Position numbers and translations under genes: made by a program. From Fictibacillus nanhaiensis (GTDB lineage Bacteria > Bacillota > Bacilli > Bacillales > Fictibacillaceae): a DNA stretch of 64,000 bases. The stretch spans positions 124,001-188,000 of the forward strand of contig NZ_JAMBOD010000006.1 of assembly GCF_023715445.1 (NCBI RefSeq), written 5' to 3'. The notes below the pieces were generated by a model. The model was given only the letters and a program-made list of their open reading frames with translations, was not told the origin of the DNA and ran no database searches. Shown here in pieces: positions 59,269 to 64,000 of the stretch. Each line of letters starts with the position of its first letter. The stretch's first letter is position 1.

Positions 59269-62200
59269 CTAGTTTTCTTCTACTTCTCTACGGTTTTTCT
59301 TAAATATCTTGGATAATACTTCATACACGATTGGTACGATAATCAGCGTTAATAACGTGGAACTTGTTAATCCACCGATTACGGTGATACCAAGACCCTT
59401 CGAGATTAAACCGCCTCCGCCTGAGCCAACTGCTAACGGGATTAACGCTCCGATTGTTGCAATGGCTGTCATTAGGATCGGACGAAGACGTGTTGCTCCC
59501 GCCTCCAGAATCGCTTCACGCATGCTCATGCCATCACGTTCCATATGAATAATGCGGTCTACGAGAACGATGGCGTTTGTAACAACGATCCCGATCAACA
59601 TTAACAGTCCCATCATGACAGATACAGAGATTGTTTCACCTGCGATTAATAAGCCAACAAATGACCCAATTACTGCAAACGGCAGTGAGAATAGAATCGC
59701 AAATGGTGCGACACCTTCACGGAATGTTACGACAAGAATGAAGTATACGATCGCAATTGCCGCAAGCATAGCTGCTCCAAGCTGTGTAAATGTTTCAGTC
59801 ATATCTGCCTGAACACCTGCCACTCCAACGGTAACGCCTTTAGGCATATCCAATTTATCGATATCTTTTTGGACTTCTGAAGTTGCTTTGGAAATATCAT
59901 CACCTATGGCCTTACCTGAAACTGTTGCGTAGTATTCCCCTTTGCTTCGGGCAAGTGTATTAAGCGTTGTTCCTTCTTCAACTTTTACAAGCTCAGATAA
60001 CGGCATTGTCGTACCAAGCGCTGTCGGTACTTGTCTTGCCAGAATATCATCAACTGATTTAGGCTGTCTTGTTTGCTCCTGTTGTACAATAACGTCTAAA
60101 GTATCACCGTCTTTTTCAATCGTGGTTAATACATCATCTGCTTTTGCAGGATTAAGCATCATAACGATTTGACCAGTTGTCAGTCCGTATTTCAGTAATT
60201 CATCTTGATCGACATTAAATGTGTGTTCTACAAATGCATCCTTGGCGCTTGAGGAAACGTCTTCTAGGCGGTCATTCTTCTTCATGACGTCTTCTGCCAT
60301 TTTTACAGCTTTATTGAGCTTATTTAAATCTTCACTATAAAATGTATAGCTGACTTCATTGGCAGGACCTGTCGATGCTGAGAAGTTCTGGCTCTTCCAT
60401 TCACCTGATTGGCCAATATTTGCTACATAATCTTCGATGTCTTCACGCACTTCTGGGAAGTTATCCATCTCCGGGTCAAAGATCAGGTACATCAATGCAC
60501 CGCCTGCTCCGCCACCCGACATAGCCATCATTGGATCAGCGTTTTCCGTAACAGAGATTTGTACGATGTCGATATAATCACGCTTGAGCATTTCTTCTTC
60601 TAATTCTTCAACGTTTGCCAAGGTTTCTTCCTTAAGCTCACCGGCTTCTGGTGTGTACGTTAAGTACATCACTTTGTCTTCTTCACTGCCCATGAAACTG
60701 AAGCCGATTATAGGTGTTAATGCCAAGCTTCCTGCTAATAAAATTACTGCCAATATGGAAGTGATCATTTTATGGTTAAGGGATTTGTTAAGAATCCCTT
60801 TATACCATTTTGATAATTTACCAGCTTCTTTATGGCTTCCTTCTGTCTTCTCACCATATAACTTCTTTTTGAATAAGAAGTGGGATAATGCAGGTACGAT
60901 TGTAATGGCAACAATCAGTGAGGCACATAGCGCAAACGTCATCGTTAATGCGAATGGGGCAAAAAGCTCTCCAACCATTCCCCCAACAAAGATAAGTGGT
61001 GCGAATACGGCAACTGTTACCAGTGTTGATGATAGGATCGGCTTAAACATCTCAATTGTTGCTTCGCGAATAAGCGCTCGCCCTGATAACTTTTCTTCTT
61101 TTAAATGCAGGCGTCGGTAAATATTTTCTACTACAACGATGGAGTCATCGATTACACGGCCGATTGCTACCGTGATCGCACCAAGTGTCATGATATTGAG
61201 TGTAATATCCATCCAGTTAAGCAGCAATAAAGCCATGAATATCGAAACTGGAATAGAAATGATCGAAATAATCGTCGATTTAAAATCACGCAGGAATAGA
61301 AGAATGATCAATACTGCGATTAATCCGCCAAACACTGCTTTTTCAATCATTGTTGATACTGATTCTTCAATTGGTTTACCTTGGTCCAGTGATACATCAA
61401 TGACAAGACCGTCAATTTTTGATTTTTCTTCTTTAATTAACTCTTTCACACTATTTACAACATCAACGGTGTTGGCTTGCTGTTCTTTGACAATCTGGAT
61501 CGCAATCGCATCATCACCATTTGTACGGGAGACTGATTCTACTTTTCCGACCATTTTGATATCAGCAATATCACTAAGCTTTACAAATGGGGTTGGATTT
61601 TGTGCAGATGGTGTGACAGGAATCAACATATTCTTGAGTTCATCGGCTGTCATGAACTTACCGTCAACAGCTACCGCTTCCTCACCCTCTTCAAACTCGT
61701 AAAGTCCTAATGAGACTGCCATGTTGCTTGCCTGAATCATTTCTTTTACTTTTTCTTCAGTTAAATCAAACTCAGACATTTTGGCTTTATTATAAGTAAG
61801 GTCCACTTCTTCAATATGCTGACCCGTAATTTTGGCTGATGCAACACCATCGATCTTCTCGATCTTTGGAAGGATAATCTCTTCTACCGTTGACGTTAAT
61901 TCAACAATATCTTCTTGCGTACTGCTTACACTAAGTGCAGCAACTGGCATCATGTTCATGCTGATTGCCGTTACTGTCGGCTCTTGTGCTGCTTCTGGCA
62001 AGTTCACCGTATCCAGAGCAGATTGCAGTTCACGTTTTGCCTCATCCATGTCTATACCGTATTCATATTCCACTTGAATGTTTGACATATTAGAATATGA
62101 ATTTGAATAAACGGCTTTGACATCTTCTAGGCCTTCTACCGCTTTTTCTATCGGCATGGACACATCTTCCATCACTTTCTCTGGAGTTGCTCCAGGATAA

Positions 62201-62352
62201 ACGTCCATAACCATTAAGTAAGGAATCGATACATCCGGAATCGTCTCCATATTCATTCGTGTCCCTGAATAGATACCTGAAACTGTTATAATAATGGTAA
62301 GCAGCCATACGGCTAATTTATTCATTAGGACAAAATTAACTAAACCTTTCAT
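59269..62352 (-). CDS. swrC: RND-family efflux transporter SwrC
   Basis: A 1027-residue RND pump with 12 membrane segments and two large outer domains in the AcrB/HAE1 arrangement. Motifs include the N-terminal PDVSIPYLMVMDVYPGATPE, GRVIDDSIVVVENIYRRL with the proton-relay Asp pair in segment 4, and a Gly-rich end GALIPLAVGSGGGGLI. In B. subtilis SwrC (YerP) exports surfactin and confers its self-resistance and supports swarming; in this strain the substrate is inferred. ATG at 62352 is chosen since the upstream TTG at 62388 coincides with the predicted transcription start. The divergent TetR gene is the YerO counterpart. Confidence 0.93.
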   Translation of the reverse strand: MKGLVNFVLMNKLAVWLLTIIITVSGIYSGTRMNMETIPDVSIPYLMVMDVYPGATPEKVMEDVSMPIEKAVEGLEDVKAVYSNSYSNMSNIQVEYEYGIDMDEAKRELQSALDTVNLPEAAQEPTVTAISMNMMPVAALSVSSTQEDIVELTSTVEEIILPKIEKIDGVASAKITGQHIEEVDLTYNKAKMSEFDLTEEKVKEMIQASNMAVSLGLYEFEEGEEAVAVDGKFMTADELKNMLIPVTPSAQNPTPFVKLSDIADIKMVGKVESVSRTNGDDAIAIQIVKEQQANTVDVVNSVKELIKEEKSKIDGLVIDVSLDQGKPIEESVSTMIEKAVFGGLIAVLIILLFLRDFKSTIISIISIPVSIFMALLLLNWMDITLNIMTLGAITVAIGRVIDDSIVVVENIYRRLHLKEEKLSGRALIREATIEMFKPILSSTLVTVAVFAPLIFVGGMVGELFAPFALTMTFALCASLIVAITIVPALSHFLFKKKLYGEKTEGSHKEAGKLSKWYKGILNKSLNHKMITSILAVILLAGSLALTPIIGFSFMGSEEDKVMYLTYTPEAGELKEETLANVEELEEEMLKRDYIDIVQISVTENADPMMAMSGGGAGGALMYLIFDPEMDNFPEVREDIEDYVANIGQSGEWKSQNFSASTGPANEVSYTFYSEDLNKLNKAVKMAEDVMKKNDRLEDVSSSAKDAFVEHTFNVDQDELLKYGLTTGQIVMMLNPAKADDVLTTIEKDGDTLDVIVQQEQTRQPKSVDDILARQVPTALGTTMPLSELVKVEEGTTLNTLARSKGEYYATVSGKAIGDDISKATSEVQKDIDKLDMPKGVTVGVAGVQADMTETFTQLGAAMLAAIAIVYFILVVTFREGVAPFAILFSLPFAVIGSFVGLLIAGETISVSVMMGLLMLIGIVVTNAIVLVDRIIHMERDGMSMREAILEAGATRLRPILMTAIATIGALIPLAVGSGGGGLISKGLGITVIGGLTSSTLLTLIIVPIVYEVLSKIFKKNRREVEEN

Positions 62353-62394
62353 TAGTCCACCAACCCCTAATTGACTTATCAAACTCAATTACTT

Positions 62395-62423
62395 ATACTA
62401 ATGACTGATTGGTCATTTGTCAA
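62395..62423 (-). promoter_or_regulatory. Sigma-A promoter of swrC
   Basis: TTGACA (62423-62418), exactly 17 bases, TAGTAT (62400-62395) on the minus strand. The spacer is filled by the TetR-type palindrome. Confidence 0.75.
62400..62417. promoter_or_regulatory. TetR-type operator between swrC and its regulator
   Basis: Inverted repeat AATGAC (62400-62405) / GTCATT (62412-62417) with six bases between. It occupies the space between -35 and -10 of swrC and lies about 30 bases before the TetR gene start, so binding would shut off swrC and probably the regulator too. Confidence 0.75.
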
Positions 62424-62446
62424 CGAATTTTCTTAGGAGCGATGAA

Positions 62447-63280
62447 ATGAGTAAAAAACAATTAATTATGGAAAGTGCTCTAGAACTCTTTGCAAAACAG
62501 GGTTTCGAAGCTACTTCTGTACAGCAAATAACCGAACACGCCGGTATTTCCAAAGGTGCTTTTTACTTATCATTCAAGTCAAAGGACGAATTGATCATTG
62601 GGCTTATTGATCACTTTATGCTGGAATTCATCTCGGATATTGACCACGTAGTCAAGAATCATGATAATGATAAAAATCTTTTAAATGAATTTTATAAAAC
62701 GGCGTTTCATTCCTTTCAAAAGCATTCTGATTTCGCCAAAATATTTATCAAAGAACAATCGCAAACTGTTAATGAAGAACTCATTTCTAAAATGCATCAC
62801 TATGACAAATTAATCGATAAGATTATCCTAGGGATGTTGGAACGTTTATATGGGGAAGAAGTCATATATACAAAATATGATCTGATTTATTGTGTTAAAG
62901 GCTTCATGCATACCTATTCACAATTATTTTTGTTCTTTAACGTACCCCTGGATCTTCATTTATTAAGTCAGTCACTAGCAGAAAAAACTTCCTTGCTTGC
63001 CAAATATGCTGAAACCACCTTTATAACAGAAGAGCTTTACAAAACGCTTAACGAAACGCTGAATGAAAAAGTAACAAAAGCGCAGATCCTCGAAATCATT
63101 GAACAAAAAATAGAAGAAATTGATGAGCCTACCGAAAGCGAATCCTTAGTTCTGCTAAAAGAGCACATTAAAGAACCAAACCTAAGTCCTGCTATAGTAA
63201 AAGGGTTGCTCTCAAATCTCAAGGACCATTCTAGGTGTAAGCAGGTATCTTATTTACTTCGGAATTATCTGGAGTTATAG
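62447..63280 (+). CDS. yerO: TetR-family regulator of swrC (YerO-like)
   Basis: A 277-residue TetR regulator. The N-terminal helix-turn-helix (about 5-52) reads IMESALELFAKQGFEATSV, ITEHAGISKGAFYLSFKSKDEL; the rest is a helical ligand/dimer domain, longer than the common 190-210 residues, as in B. subtilis YerO. ATG at 62447 is seven bases after AGGAG; ten upstream codons lie over the operator and are not used. Divergent from swrC with the operator in between, so it is expected to repress the pump. Confidence 0.88.
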   Translation: MSKKQLIMESALELFAKQGFEATSVQQITEHAGISKGAFYLSFKSKDELIIGLIDHFMLEFISDIDHVVKNHDNDKNLLNEFYKTAFHSFQKHSDFAKIFIKEQSQTVNEELISKMHHYDKLIDKIILGMLERLYGEEVIYTKYDLIYCVKGFMHTYSQLFLFFNVPLDLHLLSQSLAEKTSLLAKYAETTFITEELYKTLNETLNEKVTKAQILEIIEQKIEEIDEPTESESLVLLKEHIKEPNLSPAIVKGLLSNLKDHSRCKQVSYLLRNYLEL

Positions 63281-63314
63281 GGTAAACGCTCGGCCGCAGT
63301 TAATAACACATTTA

Positions 63315-63346
63315 AATCGTAGCGAAAACGCTGCGATTTTTTTGAT
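63315..63346 (+). terminator. Terminator of yerO
   Basis: Stem AATCGTAGCG (63316-63325) / CGCTGCGATT (63330-63339), one G-T pair, then TTTTT. Confidence 0.83.
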
Positions 63347-63416
63347 TTAAAAAAGGGTAATTTTGTAAAAAGAAGAATTGTATACTGATAATACATGTGA
63401 AAGGAGACTGGCTATT

Positions 63417-64000
63417 ATGAATAACCCGGAACTCAATATTAAAAACGAGAAGTCGAGGCAAGGAGAAACTTTCATTACTAAAAGCGCCAACTATCTATCT
63501 ACTTGGTCTTATAAGTATGTCCCGGATGCCTTTGTTATTGCAGTAATACTTACATTGTTCGTATTTCTTATAGCACTTTTCATGAATCCTACTAAACCTG
63601 AAGAGATTGTTAAATCATGGGGTGATGGATTCTGGACTTATTTAGCCTTTACTATGCAGATGGTTTTATTAATGGTTACCGGCATGACTCTGGCAAGTGT
63701 TCCCTTATTAAATAGAGGTTTACAGTCCATTGCTAATTTAGCAAATAATGCACAAAAAGCTTATGTTCTTACGTTTTTGATTAGTGCCCTAGCATATTAT
63801 ATAAACTGGGGTTTAGCTGTTGTTGTAGGTGCCATTATGGCCAAAGAAGTGGCCATAAAGAATCCTAAAGCTCACTTTCCTCTTCTGGTAGCTGCCGCCT
63901 ATGCACCTACTGCTTTATATAGTGCGGGCCTCTCTAGCTCAATTGGATTAACAATAGCTACAGAGGATCATTTTCTTGCAAGTGTTATGGGTGTTATTCC
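63417..64000 (+). CDS. Short-chain fatty acid transporter family protein (AtoE-like), cut by window end
   Basis: The first 194 residues of a membrane carrier. The sequence YKYVPDAFVIAVILTLFVF, KSWGDGFWTYLAFTMQM and INWGLAVVVGAIMAKEVA matches the AtoE/TIGR00366 family, which takes up short-chain fatty acids such as acetoacetate or butyrate. At least four membrane segments are in view. ATG at 63417 follows AAAGGAG. A possible TTGTAA - GATAAT promoter lies 30-60 bases upstream. The frame is open to position 64000, so the gene goes on beyond the edge. Confidence 0.85.
   Translation, partial: MNNPELNIKNEKSRQGETFITKSANYLSTWSYKYVPDAFVIAVILTLFVFLIALFMNPTKPEEIVKSWGDGFWTYLAFTMQMVLLMVTGMTLASVPLLNRGLQSIANLANNAQKAYVLTFLISALAYYINWGLAVVVGAIMAKEVAIKNPKAHFPLLVAAAYAPTALYSAGLSSSIGLTIATEDHFLASVMGVI

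Noticed and set aside
60584-61702. Two plus-strand open frames of 178 and 187 residues
   Set aside because: Both are antisense to the strongly conserved swrC and have the S/T/I-rich look of shadow frames.

Overview
The window looks like chromosomal DNA of a low-to-mid GC, endospore-forming Bacillaceae member (a Bacillus or Fictibacillus-like species; the genus is inference). Reasons: strong GGAGG ribosome binding sites, frequent TTG and GTG starts, a T-box leader, a CotA-type spore multicopper oxidase, AprX, XpaC-YaaN, YhjC-YhjB, SwrC with its TetR regulator, DgkB and RlmCD-type proteins. No rRNA, tRNA, prophage, integrase, transposase or CRISPR array was seen.

Layout. 1-5.6 kb: secreted L,D-transpeptidase, acetyltransferase, T-box-controlled brnQ, xpaC-yaaN operon. 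5.8-9.9 kb: SWIM zinc-finger protein, a 750-bp gap with a tandem structured repeat, a double P-loop ATPase, an NTF2-like protein. 9.9-15.1 kb (minus): a tight run recQ-rlmI-mqnB-mqnD, the last two being futalosine-pathway menaquinone genes. 15.2-18.4 kb: a MITE-like repeat, an ASCH protein, yhjC-yhjB. 18.5-25 kb: LytTR-DUF3021 pair, aminopropyltransferase-like protein, ferritin-like protein followed by a decayed peroxiredoxin, LysR regulator, two hotdog thioesterases, and an apparently ownerless cobalamin riboswitch. 25-33.7 kb: glycolipid-type glycosyltransferase, YfhP-like membrane protein, aprX, aldolase/methyltransferase pair, GntP permease, VWA/HTH divergent pair. 33.9-39.4 kb: FAD oxidoreductase, then an AT-rich UPF1-like helicase-nuclease whose start is spliced into the end of a DUF1540 gene. 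39.4-52.4 kb: PQQ sugar dehydrogenase lipoprotein, quinone oxidoreductase, cotA, neutral protease, tRNA dihydrouridine synthase, rlmCD, a frameshifted subtilisin, dgkB. 52.7-64 kb: acetyltransferase, small membrane proteins, TIM-barrel isomerase-like protein, CPBP protease, a four-gene Opp/Dpp-type transporter with no binding protein, swrC and its divergent TetR regulator, and the start of an AtoE-family transporter.

The most unusual signal is not a gene. Six intergenic regions (about 3.4, 10.1, 16.4, 18.5, 33.8 and 59.1 kb) each hold 5-6 short units repeated every 20-21 bp, i.e. every two turns of the DNA helix. Each array has its own core word, but period, copy number, A/T-rich filler and position next to gene 3' ends are shared. 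I know of no named element that fits. Other points worth a second look are a tandem 124-bp element whose hairpin covaries between copies, a palindrome inserted in frame in recQ, a TetR operator that exactly fills the spacer of the swrC promoter, and a one-base contraction in the signal peptide of a secreted protease.
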